Shown piece after piece: positions 22,831-33,247 of a stretch of 64,000 bases of DNA; the first letter of the stretch is position 1, and the number at the start of each line of letters is the position of its first letter. The notes beneath the pieces are model-generated. The model was given only the letters and a program-made list of their open reading frames with translations. It was not told the DNA's origin and did not search any database. The stretch is from Oreohelix idahoensis (Eukaryota; Mollusca; Gastropoda; Stylommatophora; Oreohelicidae). Where the stretch lies: NCBI GenBank assembly GCA_024509875.1, contig JAMPIV010019108.1, positions 99,501 through 163,500 on the forward strand, read 5' to 3'. Both the position numbers and the translations under genes were made by a program.

Positions 22831-24412
22831 TGTAAAGTGCTCTGTAAAGTGCTGTATATAATCTTTCTGTAAAGCTCCACTATCAATCACTGTAACATGT
22901 TGTTTGTGGTGTCACTACTGTATATGTCCATTGTAGTGTACAGAGTTGTTGAGATCAGGCATGCTCCAGTCTACCCAGCTGTAAATGGGTAACTCGCCCT
23001 AGACCTGAGTTAGGGAAGGCAAAGGCAGATGTAACCAGTAGTTTCCCTCTAAAGCTCCAGGGGAAGCAGGCCCTAAACTTGGTCAATTCAACCGACGCAG
23101 GATGGTGTAGATATCAAGTAGAAGTGTAGAGTGTGATTAACGCGAATGGTGTACTGTTCGTGTTCTGACCAATCTAATCACTCATACACTTGTGTCTACA
23201 AGGCACCAATGCAGACTGCTGGAATCTTTGTTTACACAATTTATTCAGACGTACACACTGGGACATAACGAGTAAATCATGGGTATGTTGACACATCAAT
23301 TTGCAGGCATACATAGTAGATCCAAAGTCATGACACATTTATAAATAATGGGTAGTACATCAAAAGTTCAATGTCATGATACATTATGGCCGCATCCCCT
23401 ATCTGACTAAACGCGTCAGTGAATGCGGATCGGTAAGTAACTAAAGTTGCTTTATGTCCATAGTTTATAGCATATTATGAAACCACGATAAGGAGTTTCT
23501 ATCAAAATTGAGATCTCCTAGCCACTGTCCGAATAGTAAGATACATGCCCCGTTCTTTGGACAGTGATACAAAAATATGATGACAGGAATCTAACATGGC
23601 CGCCTTCCTGAGTCGTCGCTCACTCACTCACAGGAGGGTATAGATAAGCCAAAGTTAATTTGAAATACATATGCATAATTTCATAAAGTTCCTCCATACA
23701 GATCTACAGTAATCCAGTTACCTCACGTAGACATAATTACAGTATGGAGCCCGTCATCTCCGTCGATACAAACTTGACCCTAGCGTTGCGAAGCACAAAA
23801 TTCCAGCTAGGCCTAACCGACCTGAGATCATCAAAAACAGGGACTGGAATTACCTGGAGTCCGAATCATACATGGTACCGTACATTAGGAGAGTCTCTAA
23901 CACAAGCTCTAGTAGAGACACAATCTCCTACAGAAGAAAAACACTTCATAAATCATTTTTATTGAAGAATGTACCAGCCCTGAAAAAATGCGTACCCGCC
24001 ATTGTAAACAGTACCTCGGAACTCATCACGACTAGACAAGACAACTCCTACTTCCGCTACAGCGGCGTAACAGAATATAGTCCTGCTTACCCATCAAAAA
24101 TATACAATATAGGACTGATTCTACTTGTACTAATAATATGTAATACATATGAATTCAGGCCATAAACATAATAAGCAAATTAATATATCTTCTGGCCCTA
24201 ACAAATAAGTACGGACATGGGTGTCAGATCCATGCGCCGAATCAATATCAAGAACGATTACTCCTATGATCAAAAGTGTAAATCAATCATGAGTTATCTC
24301 GCTTTACCATAGACAGCATTTTCATACACAAATGAATGAATGTCTATATCTTTTCCATATTAAATAGCCATATCGATTTTTGTAATATGTGCGTCAAAAT
24401 ATGCACGCAACA
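22831..24412 (-). repeat. 3' LTR of LTR element 2
   Basis: About 1,582 bp. In element sense it begins TGTTGCGTGC (at 24412) and ends in CTTTACA (at 22831). It carries a SINE family B body fragment at 22951-23075. The 73-codon plus-strand ORF at 23744-23965 is present in both LTRs and has no family resemblance. Confidence 0.92.
22951..23075 (+). repeat. SINE family B body fragment inside the 3' LTR of element 2
   Basis: CATGCTCCAGTCTACCCAGC, GAGTTAGGGAAGGCAAAGGC and nearby phrases match the SINE B body at 49305-49375. The same fragment is in the other LTR (31161-31285), so it was part of the LTR before this copy inserted. Confidence 0.75.
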
Positions 24413-24430
24413 GATTACCACACCCCTCGG
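24413..24430 (-). other. Polypurine tract candidate of LTR element 2
   Basis: In element sense GAGGGGTGTGGTAATC lies directly before the 3' LTR start (TGTTGCG). It is G/A-rich and in the correct position for plus-strand priming. Confidence 0.55.
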
Positions 24431-24822
24431 GAAAAAAAAATGGTACATTTTTTTTTGAAATACATCTAGGAGCAACATACAATAGGCTCACAACGCACCA
24501 ATAACAATGCGCAGATGATAAGCATAAGTTTTCTGACCTTAGAGAAAGTACTTCTCTAAGTATAAATATTTCCAGAGAGGTGTCACCAACGCATACTACA
24601 ATATTAGCAATGACACAATTTCTACATTAGTTTATACATAAATTTCATCTAAGATATCTTAACATCATGATCATCAAAGACGAAAAAAAACATTGAAAGA
24701 TCAGCGGTGAATAAATATCAATGAACCGCTAAGTAGTGTTACAATCAATATATGATATTACCTATGTGTACACATTTCAACATAGGAACAACTGTATCAA
24801 AGTTAGGTATATAATTTAACAG
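24431..24822 (-). other. 3' untranslated region of LTR element 2
   Basis: About 390 bp between the pol stop and the polypurine tract, AT-rich, with no env-like ORF. Confidence 0.6.
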
Positions 24823-27800
24823 TTATGAATCATGTGGGCATCTAGACAAAATATCTGCCATCACATTTTCTGACCCACGGATAGCTCGCACCGAAAAATG
24901 AAATGGCTGCAGAGCAATCGCGTATCGCGTTGATCTCGCGCTCTTCAGATTTTTACTCTGAATAGCCGTAAGAGCTTTCTGGTCAGTTTCCACGATGAAA
25001 TGCGCGCCAAGAAGAAATCTTTGCAGTTTAAGGATTGACCAAACCATAGCCAATAATTCACGGTCTAGGACCGAGTAATTCTTCTCTGCGGCATTTAATT
25101 TTCGAGAAATATACATCACAGGATGCAGAGTTCCAGAGTACTCTTGCATTAGTGCTGCTCCAATCCCGGTGGATGAAGCGTCACTACGAAGAATAAATGT
25201 CTTATCCTTAGAAGGCAATACTAGGATAGGTGAAGTAGAAAACATAGTTTTAACCTTATCCAAAGAGGATTGACATTCTTGAGTCCAATGGACTACATTA
25301 GGAGACCCTTTCTTTAGCAAGGAAGAAAGAGGTGACATAATGGAGGACAGATTCGGAATGAATCGTCCATAAAATTGTATTAGACCTAAGAGACTTCGCA
25401 CTTGCTTTTTAGTCTTAGGAATAGAAATGTTAAGTATCTTACTTGTATTATGGTCTTCTGTTTTTAGGAACCCATGACCAACACGGTGTCCTAAGAAAGA
25501 TATTTCGCTAAAACCAATACATGCTTTCGATGGTTTCGCTGTCAGGTTATGCTCGCGTAAGATAGACAATAGTTCATTTATCCCATTATAGTGATCGTTC
25601 CAAGTATCACTGAAAAGGCAGATGTCATCAAGATACGCAATGACATCTGAGCGATGAGATAGGATTCGACGCATCATGCGTACGAATGTTGCAGGGGCAT
25701 TCATAAGACCGAAAGGCATGAAATTCCATTGGAATAGACCCCTAGGCGTCGAAAAAGCAGTAAACGGTTTGGCGTGTTCGGATAATGGAACTTGCCAATA
25801 TCCCTTAGACAAATCGAGTTTAGTAAAGAAATGAGAATTCGATAGTCTCGTAAGTAGCTCTTCTAGTAAAGGCATAGGTTCAGCATCAAATTTCGTCACT
25901 TGGTTCAATTTGCGATAATCCACGCAAAGACGTATGTTATTGTCTTTTTTTCGTACAATAACCATCGGCGAAGAATATGCTGATGTGGATGGTTCAATAA
26001 TTTTTAACTCTATCATCTCATCCAACTCTTTCTCTACCTGTGCTTGAAAATGTATCGGGATAGGATACGGTCTGACTCTTATAGGACTATGGTCAGTAAG
26101 AATAATGTCATGTTGAATGACATCAGTTTGACCAGGAATGTCAGTAAGGACATCCTGAAATTGTTCTAACATAGTAGAAACTTGTTTCTGCTCTCCTGGA
26201 GATAATTCGGGAGAAATTGCAACATCTTTCCATGATTCATTAGAGTGAAGAGGAATCATTGGAAAAGGTAGATTTACATCCGAGAAACTCGTTTCCTCAT
26301 CCTGTATTACTGACAGAGATGAGTACTGTCCATGTTGGACTGGAAAATCGTCCGTTGCCTGGAAAACAGGTTGTAAATAATCCGGACGTTCATGGAATTC
26401 CGTGAGCATGTTGATGTGGAAGGTTTTACGCTTCCCGTCAATATCGACGATATAGTCAACATCGGAAACTTTTGATATTATATCGTACGGACCTTTCCAA
26501 GAAATAAGAAGTCTATTTTCCCTACAAGGTAGCAAGACAAATGCTTTGTCACCTGGACAAAGTTGTCGCAAGCATCTCTTTTTATTGGCAAAATCCCTTG
26601 CCTTCTGTTTCGCAAATTCAGAAGAAGCAGTTGCCAATTTGCATGCTTCAATAATCTTGTGTCTAAGTGCGATGACATATTCATAAGAGGATTTTGTGTC
26701 ATCGACAATATTATCAGCCGTTATAAGATCATGAAGTAAGGCCATAGGACCTCGCGGTTTCGCGCCAAAGACAAGTTCAAAGGGAGAAAATCCTGTATGT
26801 TCGTTGGCGACCTCTCTATATGCAAAGAGAGCCGCGGGTAAAACCCTATCCCAATCCTGAGGATGATCTTCTGTTATCTTACCTAGTAGGTTTTTCAGAG
26901 TTCTATTCAGACGTTCCACCATCCCATTGGACATAGGATGACAAATACTACTCAGCGATCTCTCTATCTTAAGAGTCGACATTACTTGAGACATGGTATC
27001 CGATATGAGTTGGGTACCATGGTCGGATAATATTTCTGCTGGAAACCCCAGACGAGAAAATATTAACCAAAGAGCATCTGCGACATCAGCAGTAGTTATG
27101 CTCTTTAGAGGAACAGCCTCCGGCCAACGTGTGCACATATCAACACACGTCAAAATAAATTGGTGTCCTCTAGCAGACTTTATCTTAAATGGACCAATGA
27201 TGTCTATCGCCATTTTTTGAAATGGTCGAATGGGAATGTCTGCAGCCTGAATAGGTGCATCATGACGTGGACCTCTGGATTTAATCTCTTGACATACTTT
27301 ACAAGATCGACAATAGATTCGTATGTCCTTATTCACAGCAGGCCAAAAGAAAGATTCAAGAACTCTAGCTTTAGTACGGGAAAAACCCATATGTCCAGCA
27401 CACTGCGAATCATGAGCGTGCTGTAAGATTTCAACTCTCATATTTTTAGGCACAAGGATTTGAGAATGAATGGACTTAGCGGAGTCTTGTACCATACGTA
27501 CAAGTACGCCATTCTTCATCATAACCCAAGATTTACGATTTGTATCCTTATTCGGATCACCTTTTGTTGCCAGAGTAAAGAATTTCTTTAGAGTAGGATC
27601 ATCTTCCTGCTGTTTTATAAAGGAATCATGGGAAATCTCCAAGGGATCATCTTGGATCTGCGCATCATTATCTTCAGAATGTGAAGATTGTGGCATATTA
27701 AGAGCTTGAGCCCTAGTGATTACTGCATTGGCAGATTGCATATTAACATTTTCCCAATTAGAAATTTGCTGTGGAGTGCATTCTTTCACTCCGTGAATGC

Positions 27801-29487
27801 GACCGATGATAAGATCAGCGATCGGATTCGGCAAGAGACATGCTTGCACCTCTCCTGTAAAGAAAGGCGTAGCAATATTGATAATGGCAGTGGAGTACTT
27901 CTCCAATGTGCCACCAAATGTTACACATTTGACTACATCGCCTGTAGCTCGAGAAGGATTTACGAGTGATTGCCTCACTCCGATGGTAGTGCACCCCGAA
28001 TCGAAAAGAATTGATATTGGAGTACCATCTATTAAGCCTCTATTGAAAACAAGAGCACCCCTTCCATTATGTGCGATTGACGCAGGGAGAGCGGGAAGCG
28101 GGTGACCGCAGCTTAAAGTAGAAACTGTGGTTGGATCGAATAATGTTTTGCATTGCGAACACTCAGATGCTCTAGCAAAATCGAAAGCGGAATTTGCTAC
28201 ACTATTGGAGTCTTTTTTATCATTATTCTGATTACCGGTGTCGTGGAACTCCTGTTGTGCAGAGTTAGCCTGGTAATAAGATTTACCATGTCTTTTGTGT
28301 TGTGATCTACCTCGGTTATAATTGTCTCTATAATTATTATTTCCCCTTTTATAACCCCTATTTGGGTTTGAATCATAATATTCATGATCATAATCATCAC
28401 GCTCATTATACTGAGTATCCCTGTAATATTGGTTCTTTTCTCTCCATGAAGCACTTGGGTAGTTCCTATAGCTACTCCCCTTTCGAGAATGTCTAAAATT
28501 ATGGGTACCCCTCGCGTGTCGAGGACTATCAGCCCGATTCCAGTTCTTCGAAGAAGAACCCTGATTTGAGTGGTTATCTTGGTTTTGATACTTATTCCAA
28601 TTAACCTTTTTATCAAATTTTTTTTTAGCTCCTTGGAATTTGTGTGAGTAATTCTGATTATATTCTGTTGCCGAAGCAACTGGCATACTCTCTTTGATGT
28701 TAGAGTTACTAAGAATCATGTCAGGGTGTGCCGTGGCATACTGGTCACAATATTCTTCCATTTGCTTTAATGTACTAGGTTTACGCTCATGTAAGAACTC
28801 TAGGAATGGTTTATTTACCGAAGACATGACCTTGTCTCTTAGCAATAAATCCGTAAGACCATCAAATGTTTTCTCTATTTTGGATAATTCAATCCATCGT
28901 GAGAGTGTAAGTCGTGCTTTTGAAATGAAATCTGAGAATTCTAAACCTACCTCAGGTCTCATTGTTTTAAACAAAAGACGATAACCTTCTTCTGACAGCT
29001 GATATCTCTTTATCAAAGCTGCCCTAATAGCATCATAATTATCCTTGTCGGCCTCTTCAACCAAAGATAACTTAGTCAGAGACTCCCCTTTTAAATTTTC
29101 AGACAACTGATGCACATACTGTGATTTGTCAACATTATGAGCTCGACAAGCACGTTCAAATCTATCAAGCCAGAATGTTATATCATCACTGGCAGAGTTG
29201 AACGCTGGCACCTTGACCTTATAATTAAAAGGTTTACCATTACCACCAGATGCCTGATTAATATTACTCATACTAGTCAATCTTAATTTCTCTAATTCAA
29301 ACTCATGTTCTCTTATTGCTTTTCTCTCTTCAGCTTCTCTATCTAATCTTTTCTGTTCAGCTGCAGTAGCAGCTTCTAATTTTTTCTGTTCAGCTGCAGC
29401 AGCAGCTTCTAATTTTTTCTGTTCAGCTGCAACTTCTAATTTTTTCTGTTCAGCTGCAACTTCTAATTTTTTTTTGTTCAGCTGCAA
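24823..29487 (-). CDS. gag-pol: Gag-Pol polyprotein of LTR element 2 (main ORF, 1,554 codons)
   Basis: Encodes everything for particle formation, cDNA synthesis and integration. In this ORF, residues 1-75 continue a Glu/Lys/Ala coiled coil and 90-270 are capsid-like. Residues 280-430 form a basic Asn/Arg/Tyr-rich stretch, and C443-x2-C446-x13-C460-G-H462 is an unusual Cys/His motif. D496-S-G is the protease active site. The integrase has an HHCC motif (H692, H699, C729, C732) and a DD35E core (D762, D822, E858). A GPY-like module (WKGPY) lies at about 997-1028. RT spans about 1120-1320 with YLDD at 1285-1288, and RNase H about 1430-1550 with D1436, E1477 and D1502. All expected catalytic residues are present. 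The true start is in the upstream overlapping ORF (29842); one homopolymer shift separates them. Integrase before RT is the Gmr1-group order. Confidence 0.93.
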   Translation of the reverse strand: MQLNKKKLEVAAEQKKLEVAAEQKKLEAAAAAEQKKLEAATAAEQKRLDREAEERKAIREHEFELEKLRLTSMSNINQASGGNGKPFNYKVKVPAFNSASDDITFWLDRFERACRAHNVDKSQYVHQLSENLKGESLTKLSLVEEADKDNYDAIRAALIKRYQLSEEGYRLLFKTMRPEVGLEFSDFISKARLTLSRWIELSKIEKTFDGLTDLLLRDKVMSSVNKPFLEFLHERKPSTLKQMEEYCDQYATAHPDMILSNSNIKESMPVASATEYNQNYSHKFQGAKKKFDKKVNWNKYQNQDNHSNQGSSSKNWNRADSPRHARGTHNFRHSRKGSSYRNYPSASWREKNQYYRDTQYNERDDYDHEYYDSNPNRGYKRGNNNYRDNYNRGRSQHKRHGKSYYQANSAQQEFHDTGNQNNDKKDSNSVANSAFDFARASECSQCKTLFDPTTVSTLSCGHPLPALPASIAHNGRGALVFNRGLIDGTPISILFDSGCTTIGVRQSLVNPSRATGDVVKCVTFGGTLEKYSTAIINIATPFFTGEVQACLLPNPIADLIIGRIHGVKECTPQQISNWENVNMQSANAVITRAQALNMPQSSHSEDNDAQIQDDPLEISHDSFIKQQEDDPTLKKFFTLATKGDPNKDTNRKSWVMMKNGVLVRMVQDSAKSIHSQILVPKNMRVEILQHAHDSQCAGHMGFSRTKARVLESFFWPAVNKDIRIYCRSCKVCQEIKSRGPRHDAPIQAADIPIRPFQKMAIDIIGPFKIKSARGHQFILTCVDMCTRWPEAVPLKSITTADVADALWLIFSRLGFPAEILSDHGTQLISDTMSQVMSTLKIERSLSSICHPMSNGMVERLNRTLKNLLGKITEDHPQDWDRVLPAALFAYREVANEHTGFSPFELVFGAKPRGPMALLHDLITADNIVDDTKSSYEYVIALRHKIIEACKLATASSEFAKQKARDFANKKRCLRQLCPGDKAFVLLPCRENRLLISWKGPYDIISKVSDVDYIVDIDGKRKTFHINMLTEFHERPDYLQPVFQATDDFPVQHGQYSSLSVIQDEETSFSDVNLPFPMIPLHSNESWKDVAISPELSPGEQKQVSTMLEQFQDVLTDIPGQTDVIQHDIILTDHSPIRVRPYPIPIHFQAQVEKELDEMIELKIIEPSTSAYSSPMVIVRKKDNNIRLCVDYRKLNQVTKFDAEPMPLLEELLTRLSNSHFFTKLDLSKGYWQVPLSEHAKPFTAFSTPRGLFQWNFMPFGLMNAPATFVRMMRRILSHRSDVIAYLDDICLFSDTWNDHYNGINELLSILREHNLTAKPSKACIGFSEISFLGHRVGHGFLKTEDHNTSKILNISIPKTKKQVRSLLGLIQFYGRFIPNLSSIMSPLSSLLKKGSPNVVHWTQECQSSLDKVKTMFSTSPILVLPSKDKTFILRSDASSTGIGAALMQEYSGTLHPVMYISRKLNAAEKNYSVLDRELLAMVWSILKLQRFLLGAHFIVETDQKALTAIQSKNLKSARSTRYAIALQPFHFSVRAIRGSENVMADILSRCPHDS

Positions 29488-29842
29488 CTTCTAATTTTTT
29501 CTGTTCAGCTGCAACTTCTAATTTTTTCTGTTCTGCATCAAATCTCCTTTCCTCCACTTGCATCTGCAATTTCTTTAGTTCAGCAGCAGTATCAGCTTCT
29601 TTTTCTAATCTTTTTTCTTCACCCAGAGCTTTTCTCTCTTCAGCAGCAGCTTCTCTTTCTAATCTTTTCTCTTCAGCCATAGTTTTTCTCTCTTCTGCAG
29701 CAGCTTTTTTCTCTTCAGCAGCAGCTTTTCTCTCTTCTGCAGCTAATGCTTTGTCATATTGAGCAACAGCCCATTGTTCTAAGTCTTTCCCAGTCTTATC
29801 AAGAGATTTTCCTTGTGCAATAAAGTAATCTAATGTAGACAC
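29450..29842 (-). CDS. gag: Gag N-terminus of LTR element 2 (coiled coil), frameshifted from main ORF
   Basis: 130 codons starting MSTLDYFIAQGKSLDKTGKD, resembling the Gag start of element 1. Nearly all the rest is an Ala/Glu/Lys/Arg coiled coil built from short repeats (AAEERK, AEQKKLEVA). It overlaps the main ORF by 38 bp, inside a tandem repeat whose other copies show the normal spacing. The plus strand reads T9 then G at about 29467-29475, where sister repeats have T6-C-T-G, i.e. one extra base. This is either a recent inactivating slip, a sequencing error in a homopolymer, or less likely a programmed frameshift on an A9 run. Confidence 0.85.
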   Translation of the reverse strand: MSTLDYFIAQGKSLDKTGKDLEQWAVAQYDKALAAEERKAAAEEKKAAAEERKTMAEEKRLEREAAAEERKALGEEKRLEKEADTAAELKKLQMQVEERRFDAEQKKLEVAAEQKKLEVAAEQKKIRSCS

Positions 29843-31007
29843 CTTGTCTTCTTAAATCAGAAACCTGAAAAAGTAAATAAATTACCCTATTTCACTTTAA
29901 TGGGAGACAAGTCTATACCATAGACTTAGTCTTAGTGAAAAACTTGTATGGTTATTTTGTTTATCATATAACCAATGATAACTTGAGTACCTGTGGAAAA
30001 CAATAACTGTATATCTCAAATACTGTGGGAGACAAGCCTTATAAAGGTCTTGTACACTTTGCTTTATAACAATAATAATCATAAAGTACTGATCTGTACT
30101 ATAATATAAGTGTATTCAACTATACCTCCTATGTCATATGTCAACTAAAGACATTACAAAGGACAAACAAGAAAAGACAATCTGAAAACATTTGCAGAGA
30201 TCAAATTAAATTAAATAGGAGAAATGAAAAAAAATGATCACAGAAACCGTGATGATAACTGCAATAAGATAACAAGACAAATAACGCCACAGTGTATAAA
30301 CATAAGGGTGTAAAGAACTGAAATGAAAGGAAAGATGAGACCTACAATTATACAAACAAATCAAACAAAAATAAAGAACAGAAAAATGTTACAAATACAA
30401 ATATGAAACAGTCGTCACAACTAACCAAATATTTGCAAACTATGTTGCATGCAAATTTCAATTAAGAAATTGCTCCATATAGAACGTGAGAACAAGACCA
30501 ATATCACTTGGTATTTCCTGTTCTAGTCACCTCCCATCCAGGCCCGCAAACACATAACAATCACACATATAAACAAATAATATATAAACATAAATACATA
30601 TAAATCATCAATGTGTGTATCATATAATGAAATGTGTTGCAGTTGTAATGTATTGTACTGTATGCTCAGTTTTAACAAATTAGACTACCACTTTATTGAG
30701 TAATAGATTTGCTTTCTAATTGTTACACTGTTCAATTTTTTTTGAGCACATAAGAAGATCCAACGATGAAATTCGCACTTTAAGTTCAACATTGCTCTTC
30801 TATGTCAGCAGGATAAACAATCACTAGTTTAGAATCCTGACTGTACTGTGCCAAATGTCAACAAGTGCTGACCCAGATATTACTACACTTGTCAGAACAG
30901 GTCAAGCTGACATTGATTGTATAACTGTCCTACTGGTGTTGATGTGATCAAACAAATGTTCTTTCAACTGTAAAATGTGATTCTCAACACAAGACTGCGT
31001 AGGCTGG
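29843..31007 (-). other. Non-coding leader of LTR element 2
   Basis: About 1.2 kb AT-rich leader between the primer-binding site and the gag start, with no recognisable ORF. Confidence 0.6.
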
Positions 31008-31009
31008 AC

Positions 31010-31028
31010 CCAGGGATCTGGCTCACCA
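31010..31028 (-). other. Primer-binding site candidate of LTR element 2
   Basis: In element sense, one base after the LTR end, TGGTGAGCCAGATCCCTGG. It starts with TGG as expected for complementarity to a tRNA CCA end. The tRNA species was not identified. Confidence 0.6.
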
Positions 31029-31029
31029 C

Positions 31030-32624
31030 TGTAAAGTTTCACTTTCCACTCTGTAAAGTGCTGTATATAATCTTTCTGTAAAGCTCCACTATCAATCAGT
31101 GTAACATGTTGTTTGTGGTGTCACTACTGTATATGTCCATTGTAGTGTACAGAGTTGTTGAGATCAGGCATGCTCCAGTCTACCCAGCTGTAAATGGGTA
31201 ACTCGCCCTAGACCTGAGTTAGGGAAGGCAAAGGCAGCTGTAACCAGTAGTTTCCATCTAAAGCTCCAGGGGAAGCAGGCCCTAAACTTGGTCAATTCAA
31301 CCGACGCAGGGTGGTGTAGATATGGAGTAGAAGTGTAGAGTGTGATTAACGCGAATGGTGTACTGTTCGTGTTCTGACCAGTCTAATCACTCATACACTT
31401 GTGTCTACAATGCACCAATGCAGACTGCTGGAATCTTTGTTTACACAGTTTATTTAGACGCACACACTGGGACATAACGAGTAAATCATGGGTACAGGTT
31501 GACACATCAATTTGCAGGCATACATAGCAGATCCAAAGTCATGACACATTTATAAATAATGGGTAGTACATCAAAAGTTCAATGTCATGATACATTATGG
31601 CCGCATCCCCTATCTGACTAAACGCGTCAGTGAAGGCGGATCGGTAAGTAACTAAAGTTGCTTTATGTCCATAGTTTATAGCATATTATGAAACCACGAT
31701 AAGGAGTTTCTATCAAAATTGAGATCTCCTAGCCACTGTCCGAATAGTAAGATACATGCCCCGTTCTTTGGACAGTGATACAAAAATATGATGACAGGAA
31801 TCTAACATGGCCGCCTTCCTGAGTCGTCGCTCACTCACTCACAGGAGGGTATAGATAAGCCAAAGTTAATTTGAAATACATATGCATAATTTCATAAAGT
31901 TCCTCCATACAGATCTACAGTAATCCAGTTACCTCACGTAGACATAATTACAGTATGGAGCCCGTCATCTCCGTCGATACAAACTTGACCCTAGCGTTGC
32001 GAAGCACAAAATTCCAGCTAGGCCTAACCGACCTGAGATCATCAAAAACAGGGACTGGAATTACCTGGAGTCCGAATCACACATGGTACCGTACATTAGG
32101 AGAGTCTCTAACACAAGCTCTAGTAGAGACACAATCTCCTACAGAAGAAAAACACTTCATAAATCATTTTTATTGAAGAATGTACCAGCCCTGAAAAAAT
32201 GCGTACCCGCCATTGTAAACAGTACCTCGGAACTCATCACGACTTGTTAAGACAACTCCTACTTCCGCTAGAGCGGCATAACAAGAATATAGTCCTGCCT
32301 ACCCATCAAAAATATACAATATAGGACTGATTCTACTTGTACTAATAATATGTAATACATATGAATTCAGGCCATAAACATAATAAGCAAATTAATATAT
32401 CTTCTGGCTCTAACAAATAAGTACGGACATGGGTGTCAGATCCATGCGCCGAATCAATATCAAGAACGATTACTCCTATGATCAAAAGTGTAAATCAATC
32501 ATGAGTTATCTCGCTTTACCATAGACAGCATTTTCATACACAAATGAATGAATGTCTATATCTGTTCCATATTAAATAGCCATATCGATTTTTGTAATAT
32601 GTGCGTCAAAATATGCACGCAACA
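31030..32624 (-). repeat. 5' LTR of LTR element 2
   Basis: About 1,595 bp, paired with 22831-24412. Differences by eye include scattered substitutions and an extra stretch near 31037-31049. It carries the same SINE B body fragment at 31161-31285. The right end abuts GCATT at 32625-32629. Confidence 0.92.
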
Positions 32625-33060
32625 GCATTATTCTGTGTGTATGGGTGTGTTTGAAACTATTCTGTGTGTATGAGTGTGTTTGAAACTATTCTGCGTTGTT
32701 GGGTGTGTTTGAAACTATTCTGCGGGTGTGAGTGTTTTTTGACATAATTCTGTGTGTATGAGTGAGTTTGAAACTAATCTGTGTGTATGAGTGTGTTTGA
32801 AACTATTCTGTGTGAATGAATTTTTTGGTACTATTCTACGTGTATGAGTGTGTTTGGTACTTTTCTACCTGTATGAGTGATTTTGGTACTAGTCTGCGTG
32901 CATGAGTGTGTTTGATACTGTTCTGCGTGTATGAGTGTGTTTGGCACTAGTCTGCGTGTATGAGTGTTTTTGGTACTTGTTTACATGTTTTAGTGTGTTT
33001 GGCACTAGTTTGCGTGTATGAGTGTATTTGGCACTAGTTTGCACGCGTGCGTGTTTGTAT
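32625..33060 (+). repeat. 29-bp minisatellite (right part)
   Basis: The array resumes with GCATTATTCTGTGTG and runs about 15 increasingly degenerate units, many with GAAACTATTCTG or GGTACTATTC cores. Starting inside a unit exactly at the duplicated GCATT proves continuity with 20640-22830. Confidence 0.93.
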
Positions 33061-33124
33061 GAGTGCATAACGAACTATTCTGCTCGTATGCATGTTTGAG
33101 TAAGTATGTTGGGATATTTTTTTT

Positions 33125-33240
33125 AATTTGCTTCGTTTTAGCGATGCATGTCGCGTTCAAATTAGACACAGGGTCTGTCGGTTATATTTGGGCGATGTCC
33201 AAATATATTATACCATGTGGTCTGGCTTTAAGAACTATAC
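33125..33240 (+). repeat. Dispersed repeat, partner at 58033-58130
   Basis: Shares TCGTTTT(A/G)GCGAT, CGTTCAA, AGA(C/T)ACA(G)GGTC and ATGTC(C/T)AAATAT in the same order with 58033-58130, which also directly follows a LINE fragment. The class is unknown. Confidence 0.55.
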
Positions 33241-33247
33241 TGCATTC

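Larger units (their letters stand above)
22831..32624 (-). mobile_element. LTR retrotransposon 2 (Gmr1-like), near-complete
   Basis: 9.8-kb element on the minus strand: LTRs at 22831-24412 and 31030-32624, a 5-bp target duplication GCATT, a primer-binding site beside the right LTR, a polypurine-like tract beside the left LTR, and a gag-pol region of about 1,680 codons. Domain order is Gag, protease, integrase, RT, RNase H. The two LTRs differ at roughly two dozen positions plus small indels by eye (order of 1-2%), including a 12-13 bp difference at the inner edge. Only one reading-frame lesion is visible. It interrupts the 29-bp minisatellite, so the array is older than the insertion. Confidence 0.93.

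Noticed and set aside
23744..23965. 73-codon ORF duplicated exactly at 31955-32176
   Set aside because: The duplication is explained by the two LTRs of element 2; no domain or start context supports a gene.
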